Below, piece by piece: positions 16,359 through 23,774 of a stretch of DNA of 64,000 nucleotides. The DNA is from Pusillibacter faecalis (GTDB lineage: Bacteria > Bacillota > Clostridia > Oscillospirales > Oscillospiraceae). The DNA is taken from positions 248,001-312,000 of the forward strand of contig NZ_AP023421.1 of the NCBI RefSeq assembly GCF_018408705.1, read 5' to 3'. Each line of letters opens with the position of its first letter. Position 1 is the stretch's first letter. The translations under genes were made by a program, and so were the position numbers. The notes beneath the pieces were generated by a model, which was not told the DNA's origin, ran no database searches, and saw nothing but the letters and a program-made list of their open reading frames with translations.

Positions 16359-17345
16359 TTAGTTATCAGCATTTTGCTCCGAAACCTGACCTTGAGCCTC
16401 TTCGCCATCATCGTTGCTTTTCCGAAGATCAACAATGCGGTTAATCTCATATGCTAATTGAACCATCATATCGATAGTCAAAATAGCCTTCAAAGAATGC
16501 TCTTTCGTACCAAAGTTCAATTGATCTCCGTGGCCAATTTTGTTCCGCAACGGCTGATTGTCAATGTGGGAATAATCCTTCCCCGAATACAATGTCACAT
16601 TTTTGATGTAATCTCCCATTGCATCCCACAAAAGAAGTCCTGATTCTGTCAGCATAAGAGACTGTAAGAGCCGTCCCTTTTCATTGTTGATATATTTAAT
16701 ATCAATCTCAAAATGCTCGGCAGCAAACTCTTTTTCTTCCTGATCTAAAATCAGGTCATTTGACCTTGCCAACTCATCGATGTCCGCAGCAATGCCGTAT
16801 ACTTGACACATTAAGGTGGAAACAGAAGCGTAGTAGAACCCTTTTCGATGCATTTGAAGCGCTTCAGATAAAATTGGCTTTCGATCTGATTTCAGCGCCG
16901 GACAATCATACCAATCCACCGCCAAAGCGTCAAAGAAATCATCATCGCAATACTCGAAAACAAGCTCTCTTACAGTATTCGTGTCTTCATTAACGGCACA
17001 AGCAGATAATATCTGAGTACGCAGTTCCGCGTCATTAATAAGAAACAGAGGCCACCGCAATCTTTCCAGCAGATAAATATACTTAAGCGGAATTATGGCT
17101 TCACTGAATTTTTTTAACATAGGGGTAAAATCGAATGCTGCCATAGTTTTGGCAACCTCTTGACCCAGACGGAGTGCATTTTGCACTGCTTGGCTCTGAG
17201 CTGTTGCTACAATGGCCTGATTTGCGATTTGCACAGTCTCCCCCAATTTTTGAAGTGGTGCCTGGATTTTACTTACGGCTTCTCCAATTTTACGCAGAAG
17301 GTCTTCATGGTGTTCAAAGGCTTCGTTGTTAAAGTCCAGTTTCAT
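16359..17345 (-). CDS. R-M-embedded HEPN-like protein
   Basis: A 328-residue soluble protein with no P-loop. The N-terminal 70 residues are amphipathic helices; residues 165-300 look like a helical bundle with MHRKGFYYASVSTLMCQVYG and, at residues 267-272, RNKIGH, fitting the RNxxxH active-site motif of HEPN ribonucleases. HEPN proteins are frequent toxins in phage defence. It starts 2 nt after the hsdR stop (TAATTATG), so it should be made together with the nuclease subunit. The position between hsdR and hsdS recalls the PrrC anticodon nuclease in type Ic loci, but PrrC's NTPase domain is absent. RNase activity is inferred only from the motif. Confidence 0.72.
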   Translation of the reverse strand: MKLDFNNEAFEHHEDLLRKIGEAVSKIQAPLQKLGETVQIANQAIVATAQSQAVQNALRLGQEVAKTMAAFDFTPMLKKFSEAIIPLKYIYLLERLRWPLFLINDAELRTQILSACAVNEDTNTVRELVFEYCDDDFFDALAVDWYDCPALKSDRKPILSEALQMHRKGFYYASVSTLMCQVYGIAADIDELARSNDLILDQEEKEFAAEHFEIDIKYINNEKGRLLQSLMLTESGLLLWDAMGDYIKNVTLYSGKDYSHIDNQPLRNKIGHGDQLNFGTKEHSLKAILTIDMMVQLAYEINRIVDLRKSNDDGEEAQGQVSEQNADN

Positions 17346-17347
17346 AA

Positions 17348-20089
17348 TTACGCCACCAATTCAATATTCATCTCGGTCAAAATCACCTCATAGCTATCCC
17401 CAAACACCTCATAGAACCGCCCCAGACCGCCGCGGCGGTCGAAGGGATTCAGATCCAGGTCATCGGGTTCAATGCTCAGAGATACTGCAATATGGTCTTT
17501 AATTAGGCGCAGCCATTCCATCTGTTCGTCAGTGAAATGAACGGCACCAGCGTTCCGCTTTAGCGTCCAGCGCATGAAATTGTAGTTCACCGTTTCCGCA
17601 AAGGGCTGCAGATTATCACCATAGCCCATCTCAAAGCGGATAATGGAAATTAGATCCGCCAGCTGGTGCATGGTAGACTTGCCGCGAACCTTGTCCGGCT
17701 TCTTGATGGCATAGCAATCCCACAGCCGGTCGATAGTGACACCCTGCGCTTTCAGCTTTTCATAGAGGGTCTTCAGGCCTTCGATCACCATAGGCCGGTC
17801 TTTATAGGTTTGGCTGTAGATAATACGCAGGGCAATGATCTCGTCCTTGTTGGCTTCGATAAACTTCCGGAAAGTTTGGATGACCCGGTCGGCGTTGGCC
17901 TCGCGCTGGTTATCAAACCTGGCAAAGGTCACCGTGTCCGGATTGGTGTTGTCAATAATTTGCTCATGACTGCGGCGAATATTTTCGATGAAATCACGAA
18001 CTTCCGGATCATGGAACGGTTTGGCCGCCGCTTTGATAACCTCTTTTTGTACCTCTGCGTACTGCTCGGGAGCAGGTTCATCACAAGCGAACTTCGCCTG
18101 CGCTTTTGCGATGATGATATCTTCATCAAAAGCGTTCAGCAGATTTTCCGCAAGCATACCTGCGGGAATACCGACTTTTTCGTTAAAAGCTTTCCGTTCG
18201 GATGTGGTCATCTGGCTATTTAAACGGATGATGCGACTGGCCAGAGAAGTCAGCGTGTCCTCGTCCTTTGCCCCGAGCGCCACATTCATCATCAGTTCCT
18301 TCAGGCTGACGGTGGGCTTGCGCTCCAGAGTACGGGTGTCGGATTTCTTGGATTTTGTAACGCCGACAGCATCCACAATAACAAAATGATCCTTGTTTTC
18401 AGTGGCAGAGGGCGTGACTTTTTGCAGGTCATCTTTGCCCAAAGTCCGGGTCCCGCGCCCCTTCATCTGCTCGAAGTAATTCTTGCTGCGGACATCGCGC
18501 ATGAAAATCAAACACTCGATGGGTTTCACATCAGTGCCAGTGGCGATCATATCAACGGTAACCGCGATTCTGGGATAGTAGTCGTTGCGGAAGGAACTGA
18601 GGACAGACTCCGGATTTTCTGCAGAATAAGTGACCTTTTTGCAGAACTCGTTTCCCTCGCCAAACTCCTCGCGGACGATTTGAATGATATCATCCGCATG
18701 ACTGTCCGTCTTGGCAAAGATCAATGTTTTGGGAACCTCTTTGCGCCGCGGGAACAGGGAAGTATACAGATTATCCTTGAAGGAGCGAATGACTGTGCGG
18801 ATCTGGCTTGGGTTGACAATGTCTTTATCAAGCTGAGAAGGCCGGTAGTTTACATCCTCGTCCAACTGCGCCCATCGCTTCTCACGGGACAAACGATTGC
18901 GGTACTCTACCATCTGTTTGAGGATAGTACCGCCCTGCTTGCCAACCTCCGTTTCGATCAGGAAAATATCCTCGCCAACATTGACGCCATCAATGATGGC
19001 CTGTTCTCTGGGGTATTCGCTGACGATGTTTTGGTCAAAGAAAGCGAAGGTGCGCTTGTCCGGTGTGGCGGTTAAACCGATCAGGAACGCATCGAAATAC
19101 TCCAAGACCTGCTTCCAAACATTATAGATGGAACGGTGGCATTCATCGATAATGATGACATCGAAGAACTCCAGCGGGTACTTTTCGTTGTAAACCACCT
19201 CTTTGGGGGCCTGCTTGTCCACGGAGGGATTCTCATAGACGGATTCCTGCTCGGCAGACTCCTCAATCTCTTCTCCGCTGAGAATGGAATACATACGCTG
19301 GATCGTGCTGATGCAGACATGCGCAGAATCCGGAATGAACGAGGACTTCAAACGACGAACACCATAAATCTCAGAGAAAGAACGATTATCATCGTTGGGG
19401 CGATAGGCCAAGAACTCACGCTCCGCCTGCTCACCCAGTCCTCTCGTATCAACCAAGAAAAGAACACGATTGACATTGGCATGTTTCAGCAGGCGGTAGA
19501 CGGCGGTAATTGCGGTAAAGGTTTTACCGGCACCCGTAGCCATTTGAATCAGAGCCTTGGGTTTGTTGGCGGCAAAAGACTGCTCCAGATTGTCGATGGC
19601 TGTGATCTGGCATTTGCGAAATCCAGTTGTATCAAAATCCGGAAACCGCTTCATGCGGTTGCGAACAGTATCAGATTGTTTCAGTAAACGCTGCAATTCC
19701 ACCGGCTGATGAAAACTGAATACTGTACGGGAACGATATTTGATGTCATCGTAGTCGGTGAAACGAGTCAGTTTACTGGTTGCCTCGTAAGCAAAACGAA
19801 TGCGATAGTCATTTTTGATCCATTTGAAGGTGCTGTCGGCATAACGGCTGGATTGGCCCTCTACGACCGTAATGTTTTCACCCGCATCGTCTTTCTTGGC
19901 TTCAACAACGCCAACAGGGGTGCCATCCACAAATAGGGTGTAGTCAACAGGGCCGGTGCTGGTCGGAAATTCTCGCACTGCAACACCCAATCCGGCAGAC
20001 AGATTGAGTTTCTTCGTATCTTGTAAGACCCAGCCGGCCTGACCGAGTTTTTTATCGATGATTTCACGAGCTTTCTGTTCAGGTGTCAT
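17348..20089 (-). CDS. hsdR: Type I restriction-modification system, endonuclease/translocase subunit HsdR
   Basis: A 913-residue motor and nuclease. A PD-(D/E)xK-type nuclease site is visible near the N-terminus (Asp49 in GPVDY, then VVEAKK at 61-66). The superfamily 2 motor follows: Walker A MATGAGKTF near 183-191, IIIDECHRS as motif II, GLTATP as motif III and MKGRGTRTLG as motif VI, with a C-terminal helical domain for HsdM contact. It translocates and cuts unmodified DNA. GGGGAGG precedes the ATG at 20089. First R-M gene of the operon, about 60 nt downstream of the small HTH gene. Confidence 0.95.
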   Translation of the reverse strand: MTPEQKAREIIDKKLGQAGWVLQDTKKLNLSAGLGVAVREFPTSTGPVDYTLFVDGTPVGVVEAKKDDAGENITVVEGQSSRYADSTFKWIKNDYRIRFAYEATSKLTRFTDYDDIKYRSRTVFSFHQPVELQRLLKQSDTVRNRMKRFPDFDTTGFRKCQITAIDNLEQSFAANKPKALIQMATGAGKTFTAITAVYRLLKHANVNRVLFLVDTRGLGEQAEREFLAYRPNDDNRSFSEIYGVRRLKSSFIPDSAHVCISTIQRMYSILSGEEIEESAEQESVYENPSVDKQAPKEVVYNEKYPLEFFDVIIIDECHRSIYNVWKQVLEYFDAFLIGLTATPDKRTFAFFDQNIVSEYPREQAIIDGVNVGEDIFLIETEVGKQGGTILKQMVEYRNRLSREKRWAQLDEDVNYRPSQLDKDIVNPSQIRTVIRSFKDNLYTSLFPRRKEVPKTLIFAKTDSHADDIIQIVREEFGEGNEFCKKVTYSAENPESVLSSFRNDYYPRIAVTVDMIATGTDVKPIECLIFMRDVRSKNYFEQMKGRGTRTLGKDDLQKVTPSATENKDHFVIVDAVGVTKSKKSDTRTLERKPTVSLKELMMNVALGAKDEDTLTSLASRIIRLNSQMTTSERKAFNEKVGIPAGMLAENLLNAFDEDIIIAKAQAKFACDEPAPEQYAEVQKEVIKAAAKPFHDPEVRDFIENIRRSHEQIIDNTNPDTVTFARFDNQREANADRVIQTFRKFIEANKDEIIALRIIYSQTYKDRPMVIEGLKTLYEKLKAQGVTIDRLWDCYAIKKPDKVRGKSTMHQLADLISIIRFEMGYGDNLQPFAETVNYNFMRWTLKRNAGAVHFTDEQMEWLRLIKDHIAVSLSIEPDDLDLNPFDRRGGLGRFYEVFGDSYEVILTEMNIELVA

Positions 20090-20147
20090 CTAGGCACTTC
20101 CTCCCCATAAAATACCAATATGCTAATTACACAGAGCAAAATTGGTA

Positions 20148-20336
20148 TTAGGTTTGTTTCTGGTATCGTCCGCTTTTAACTCTCGCATCCTTCGGTTTCT
20201 CCGCATCTGCCGGGATGGCCCAGACATAGCCCATCCGGGACGCGCCGGGGATGCGCGCTTGGTTGCAGAGTACCTGGATACGGCGGGGCGAGATTCCCCA
20301 CTTTTCTGCCGCCTGTGAGATAGACATATATTCCAT
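20148..20336 (-). CDS. Small helix-turn-helix (excisionase/MerR-like) protein
   Basis: A 62-residue protein starting MEYMSISQAAEKWGISPRRI and continuing into a second recognition region (CNQARIPGASRMGYVWAIPA), the pattern of MerR/Xis-type winged HTH proteins that recur in Clostridia integrative elements and beside R-M loci. GGGGAGGAA precedes the start. It lies between the promoter-terminator unit and hsdR and is a candidate regulator of the R-M operon; this is inference from position. Confidence 0.8.
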   Translation of the reverse strand: MEYMSISQAAEKWGISPRRIQVLCNQARIPGASRMGYVWAIPADAEKPKDARVKSGRYQKQT

Positions 20337-20356
20337 ACGGTTCCTCCCCTTCTGAA

Positions 20357-20390
20357 AAGCAAAAAAGCCCTACGTTTCCGTAGGGCTTTC
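20357..20390 (-). terminator. Intrinsic terminator or attenuator upstream of the HTH-hsdR operon
   Basis: On the minus strand AAAGCCCTACG, a GAAA loop and CGTAGGGCTTT form an 11-bp hairpin followed by a T-run. It lies only about 50-80 nt downstream of a consensus promoter and before the HTH gene, so it may terminate a short RNA or attenuate the operon. Confidence 0.75.
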
Positions 20391-20447
20391 AAAATGCGGA
20401 TTCAGCCAGTTGAATTGGCCCTCGTTCCCACTTTAATTGATAGAATC

Positions 20448-20476
20448 ATTATAGTCTGAGGAGCGAATAATGTCAA
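20448..20476 (-). promoter_or_regulatory. Consensus sigma-A promoter facing the R-M operon
   Basis: Minus strand: TTGACA (20471-20476), a 17-bp spacer and TATAAT (20448-20453), a perfect match to consensus. The expected start near 20441 gives a leader that meets the hairpin at 20390-20357 before the HTH gene. It is positioned after the mobC stop. Confidence 0.85.
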
Positions 20477-20480
20477 TATT

Positions 20481-20813
20481 TCACCATTGTTTGACATGGT
20501 CAAAGATCGCTCTGATCTCTTTCAAAGCCTCATTGATTTTCTCAGTATTCATTTGCCCGGTATAGTGAGCATGACGGGCAAGTTGGTTCAGGTTATTTCC
20601 TATGCCGGACAGCAGACCAATCAATTTGATCCACTCCTGAGTGGGTGCTTCTCTCACGTCCCGTCCTTCAATCAACGCTCGAAGATAAGGCTCCCGGCGT
20701 AATCCACTCTTTTTTACATTAGCATTCAGATGATCAAATTCCTCTATAGTAAGCCATACATAGACGCGCTTTTTCTCTTGCTTCTGGATGTGCCGCTTTT
20801 GCTCTTTTTTCAT
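20481..20813 (-). CDS. mobC: MobC-like mobilization protein
   Basis: A 110-residue protein with a ribbon-helix-helix N-terminus (KKRVYVWLTIEEFDHLNANV) and the MobC C-terminal region (LLSGIGNNLNQLARHAHYTG and INEALKEIRAIFD). MobC helps a relaxase melt and bind oriT. In intact elements a relaxase gene follows, but here none is found: the promoter-terminator and R-M operon come next. The gene is therefore a relic or acts with a helper relaxase. Confidence 0.88.
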   Translation of the reverse strand: MKKEQKRHIQKQEKKRVYVWLTIEEFDHLNANVKKSGLRREPYLRALIEGRDVREAPTQEWIKLIGLLSGIGNNLNQLARHAHYTGQMNTEKINEALKEIRAIFDHVKQW

Positions 20814-20839
20814 GTGATCTCTCCTTTTGCAATCGGGGA

Positions 20840-20920
20840 TTTTAAGGGGACGCCCTTAACAAGCGCATTTTGTCACCAAAATGCTATGCTTGCGAGTTCA
20901 GCGGTGTATAGCACCGCTAT
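20840..20920. other. Candidate origin of transfer (oriT-like hairpin cluster)
   Basis: The short gap upstream of mobC holds three inverted repeats: AAGGG/CCCTT (20844-20857), a perfect 8-bp GCATTTTG/CAAAATGC with a 4-nt loop (20865-20884), and a perfect 7-bp AGCGGTG/CACCGCT with a 5-nt loop (20900-20918). Hairpins beside mobC are typical of oriT. The nick site is not identified and the call is an inference. Confidence 0.5.
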
Positions 20921-20929
20921 CACTCCACC

Positions 20930-21133
20930 TTACCGAAAAAGAAGTGGGTCCTCCCTCTCCTCTGCCCTCCACTTTTCCAGCAAAACCATCCGAAGATAGG
21001 CGGCACGCCCCAGACCGCGAAGGGCTGAACTCTTGGTGAGCCGTGCGTATTCCTCGTCTGAGAGCCGCAGATTGATCTGTCGAGCGCGGGGATCTGAAGT
21101 GTTTCTTGCTTTGCGTTCTTCCCTTGTTTTCAT
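20930..21133 (-). CDS. Small ribbon-helix-helix (Mob-like) protein
   Basis: A 67-residue basic protein whose centre (RQINLRLSDEEYARLTKSSA then LGRAAYLRMVLLEKW) is an RHH fold with the KSSA/LGRAAYLR pattern of mobilization accessory proteins. It flanks the hairpin cluster on the side opposite mobC and could bind it. No strong ribosome site was identified. Confidence 0.65.
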   Translation of the reverse strand: MKTREERKARNTSDPRARQINLRLSDEEYARLTKSSALRGLGRAAYLRMVLLEKWRAEEREDPLLFR

Positions 21134-21248
21134 TTGAATTTCTCTTATTTTCTTTTTCGGCCAGGTATTATATCGTTACTACTATTTTTAAGCTAACTCC
21201 TATCAGTCTTATTGGCATCTGAATTTCGGATTTCCGGAGGTCTGATTT

Positions 21249-21602
21249 TCAGATGTCCGGGATTTTGATAAAAGAAAGCGGATACAGTCGATCCGGTTTG
21301 CATAGTCCTTGTCTGACTCTGTGCAGCAGATGATACCGCTCTAAGTCTGCCAACAGCTTACCGGCCTTTTCGTGGCCGCAGCCTAAATCCTCCATGATGT
21401 TTTCGATCGTGTAGTAGATATAAATCCTCCTCTGCTTATCCATCCATTCATTCTTTTTAGACAGGGACATTCTGTCGATCAAAAGTCCGTATAGTAATTT
21501 TGCTTCACAGGAAAGATTTTTGAAACGTTTGTCGGTAATTAATAGTTTTGGGATACGGTAGAATGAAAAGAACTCTGACTGATCGCCATAGAAAAAATCC
21601 AT
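21249..21602 (-). pseudogene. repA: RepA-like replication initiator, N-terminal domain with decayed C-terminus
   Basis: About 117 residues of the replication initiator A N-terminal domain: MDFFYGDQSEFFSFYRIPKL, LSCEAKLLYGLLIDRMSLS and NIMEDLGCGHEKAGKLLADL, a winged-helix used at plasmid and ICE origins. AGGAGG precedes the ATG at 21602. The frame stops at 21249, yet the sequence downstream to about 21180 still encodes RepA-like low-complexity residues in other frames (KIRPPEIRNSDANKTDRS), so the C-terminal part is lost or frameshifted. Family members are often more than twice this length. Confidence 0.72.
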
Positions 21603-21677
21603 AGACCTTCCTCCTAACAAAAAAGTAGCGGAGAACAGGCTTTCTACCTGTTCTCCGCTGCTTGATAATGATGTGTT

Positions 21678-21965
21678 TTACTCTCGTTTGCATGCCCGTG
21701 CCTCCTCCGCTTCAGCAAAGGAATACGGGCTGCGGGTGGTTTCTCTGGCAATTCCTGCTGCCAGTTGAAAGCCTGCAATGAAGCTCTCCAGAGAAACCGT
21801 TTCATGGTGGGCATTTGTGCTGTCCATGAGCCGCAGAAGCTGCTTTCGCTGGTGCTTTGGAAGCGTGTCCCGGAGTTTCCGATATAGCTTTTCGGAGATT
21901 TCGTCCTCTGATCGCATTGGACAGAACTGTGACCAGAGGGCCATCATGTAGTCGTACTCCCCCAT
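21678..21965 (-). CDS. Conserved mobile-element protein of unknown function
   Basis: About 95 residues from the ATG at 21965. The sequence (DYMMALWSQFCPMRSEDEIS, then KLRDTLPKHQRKQLLRLMDS and LESFIAGFQLAAGI) is helical and resembles small ORFs that accompany parB and tnpV-like genes in Clostridia elements, by memory only. Its ATG overlaps the stop of the TnpV-like gene (TGATG). Confidence 0.6.
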   Translation of the reverse strand: MGEYDYMMALWSQFCPMRSEDEISEKLYRKLRDTLPKHQRKQLLRLMDSTNAHHETVSLESFIAGFQLAAGIARETTRSPYSFAEAEEARACKRE

Positions 21966-22216
21966 CACGTTTCCTCTCTGAAGAACTCCTGGGCGGCGCT
22001 TTTGATGTTGTTCATTGCTCCTACCCATGCCAGAGGATCTCGCTCCTTCAAATTCTCGTCAATCCCTTGCGCCTTTGTCATCTGCTGAATAATCAGTTCC
22101 AGAAGATCTTCCTCCGTGTTCTCCGGTTCTGGAGGCAGCAGACAGGGATAATACTGCTCGCCGCACAGCTTGTACCAAATGCCGTTTTGAAAAATCTCAG
22201 GTTCCAATGCTTCCAT
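21965..22216 (-). CDS. TnpV-like protein, apparently internally shortened
   Basis: An 83-residue protein. The start (EPEIFQNGIWYKLCGEQYYP) and the end (AQGIDENLKERDPLAWVGAM, NNIKSAAQEFF) match the two ends of transposon-encoded TnpV proteins (about 120 residues), but the middle third that normally holds a YGRMRxRYLKEHR-type segment is missing. TnpV function is not established. The gene overlaps the next by one base. Confidence 0.6.
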   Translation of the reverse strand: MEALEPEIFQNGIWYKLCGEQYYPCLLPPEPENTEEDLLELIIQQMTKAQGIDENLKERDPLAWVGAMNNIKSAAQEFFREET

Positions 22217-22278
22217 ACACTTCGCCCCTTTCTGCTCTCAGTGTAAGGGGCACGTCTGTATAGCACCAGTGTACGAAA

Positions 22279-23127
22279 CTACCGCTCCTGCCCATGGTGT
22301 TTGCTGCGGTAGCGGTCCTCCAACAGCTTCAGGATGGCCTTTTCCATCTGCTGCGTGCTGTAATGGCTGGGAAAATACTTTTTCAGCGACTCCGTTTTGA
22401 TACGGACCTGCTCCTTTTGATTGGGCTTTTCCTCGGAAAGGATGGCGAAGATCGCCTCCGGTGTCAGCTTGGCCATGCGGGACAGCTGCTTCATACGGAT
22501 GGCCTGAGACAGGGACGGCGTGGCATCCTCCTGTTCGATCAAGTCCCACAGTTCTGCCTGCTCCTCCTTTGTCAGATAGGACAGCTCCACAGCAGGAGAA
22601 AAGGCAATGCGGCCTTCGTCTACCAGTTTCAGAAGCGGAGGGACAAGGTTTGTAAGACGGATATAGCGTTGTACTTGCTTATAGCTTTCTCCGATTACTT
22701 CGCCCAAAACTTCTGTTGACCTTTTCCCGTGATAATCTGGGACAACTTGTCCCGACTTCGGTCTACCCTTTTGCCGATTGATAGCCTCCAGCTTCATCTT
22801 ATAAGCAAAGGCCTTCTCACTGGGCAGCAGATGCTCCCTTTGCAGATTGCTATCCACCATCAGGATCACAGCTTCATCGTCGGACATTTCCCGCACTAAC
22901 ACCGGAACAGCCTCCAAACCCAGCTTAGAAGCCGCCAGACGCCGCCGGTGGACGCTGACCAACTCATACACCTCCCCTTTTGGGCGAGCCAGCAAGGGCG
23001 ACAACACGCCGTAGCATCGGATGCTCTCCATCAGTTCCTCCAACGATTCGTCCTCCCGCACCTGAAAGGGATGTTTCGAAAAAGGCATCAGCTTGTCCGG
23101 CGAAAGCAGCTGCACAAACTCCTTCAC
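22279..23127 (-). CDS. parB: ParB/Spo0J-like partition protein of the mobile element
   Basis: About 282 residues from the GTG at 23127, which follows GGAGGTG by 7 nt. The N-terminal ParB/sulfiredoxin-like domain has VSVHRRRLAASKLGL in place of the usual GERRxRA box, followed by NLQREHLLPSEKAFAYKMKL and an HTH region (EVIGESYKQVQRYIRLTNLV). It is the size and type seen in Clostridia conjugative elements rather than the chromosomal parABS copy. No parA is next to it. The start overlaps the preceding small ORF (GTGA). Confidence 0.88.
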   Translation of the reverse strand: MKEFVQLLSPDKLMPFSKHPFQVREDESLEELMESIRCYGVLSPLLARPKGEVYELVSVHRRRLAASKLGLEAVPVLVREMSDDEAVILMVDSNLQREHLLPSEKAFAYKMKLEAINRQKGRPKSGQVVPDYHGKRSTEVLGEVIGESYKQVQRYIRLTNLVPPLLKLVDEGRIAFSPAVELSYLTKEEQAELWDLIEQEDATPSLSQAIRMKQLSRMAKLTPEAIFAILSEEKPNQKEQVRIKTESLKKYFPSHYSTQQMEKAILKLLEDRYRSKHHGQER

Positions 23128-23321
23128 AGCAACCCACCTCCTTCCGGAAGTGCCGCCAGCACGTCTACATGATAGTGCCTGTCCCATCCACGGCGGTGAT
23201 CGTCCAACTCCAGCTCACACAGCCATCCCGGTTTTTGCACATTCGCCGTTTCGACGCTGTTCGACGCCGCAAAGCCTTGCGCTGCAAGGGATTCGGACGC
23301 GCCCCTCCATTGCCCATCCAC
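23124..23321 (-). CDS. Small ORF at the mobile-element edge, coupled to parB
   Basis: A 65-residue frame from the GTG at 23321 (VDGQWRGASESLAAQGF, then GWLCELELDDHRRGWDRHYH) that overlaps the parB start by GTGA. Its promoter-proximal end coincides with the junction to the truncated cotJC, so the natural protein may have been longer. No function is recognised; it is kept because of its coupling to parB and its residue composition. Confidence 0.45.
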   Translation of the reverse strand: MDGQWRGASESLAAQGFAASNSVETANVQKPGWLCELELDDHRRGWDRHYHVDVLAALPEGGGLL

Positions 23322-23739
23322 GGCAGGTACTGAGGAATTAGGGCACCTGGAGATGATTGGTGCGATTGTACACCAGCTCACCCGAAATCTGACTGAGGAA
23401 CAGATCCGCACTGCGGGCTTTGACACCTATTTTGTAGACCGGACTGCCGGTGTTTATCCCACTGCTGCGTCTGGCTTCCCCTGGAGCGCCGCCAGCATGG
23501 CGGTGAAGGGCGACCTGATCGCCGACCTTACAGAAGATCTGGCGGCAGAGCAAAAGGCTCGAGTCACCTATGATAATATCTTGCGCCTCTCCGATGATCC
23601 GGATGTAAACGATGTCATCAAATTTCTCAGGGCCAGAGAGATCGTCCACTTCCAGCGGTTTGGCGAAGGCCTGCGACTGGCCAAGGATAAAATGGACGAG
23701 AAAAACGTCTATTTTGTCAACCCCTCTTTCGACAAATAA
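23320..23739 (+). pseudogene. cotJC: CotJC-like manganese-catalase spore coat protein, 5'-truncated
   Basis: The frame reads GTEELGHLEMIGAIVHQLTR from about 23326 and continues with VDRTAGVYPTAASGFPW, EQKARVTYDNILRLSDDPDV and FLRAREIVHFQRFGEGL, which is the C-terminal two thirds of a Mn-catalase-type CotJC (usually about 190-230 residues). The metal-ligand residues of the second helix pair (E in EEL, H in GHLEM, E in REIVHFQ) are present. The N-terminal helices are gone: upstream of 23320 the sequence is mobile-element DNA, and the missing part is not found elsewhere in the window. No start codon of its own with a good ribosome site. Confidence 0.85.
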
Positions 23740-23741
23740 CA

Positions 23742-23773
23742 AAAGTGCCGTGGCTGTTGCCACGGCACTTTAT
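23742..23773. terminator. Bidirectional terminator between cotJC and ligA
   Basis: AAAGTGCCGTGGC and GCCACGGCACTTT form a 13-bp stem with a TGTT loop, flanked by A-rich and T-rich sequence, so it can stop transcription from both converging genes. Confidence 0.85.
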
Positions 23774-23774
23774 T

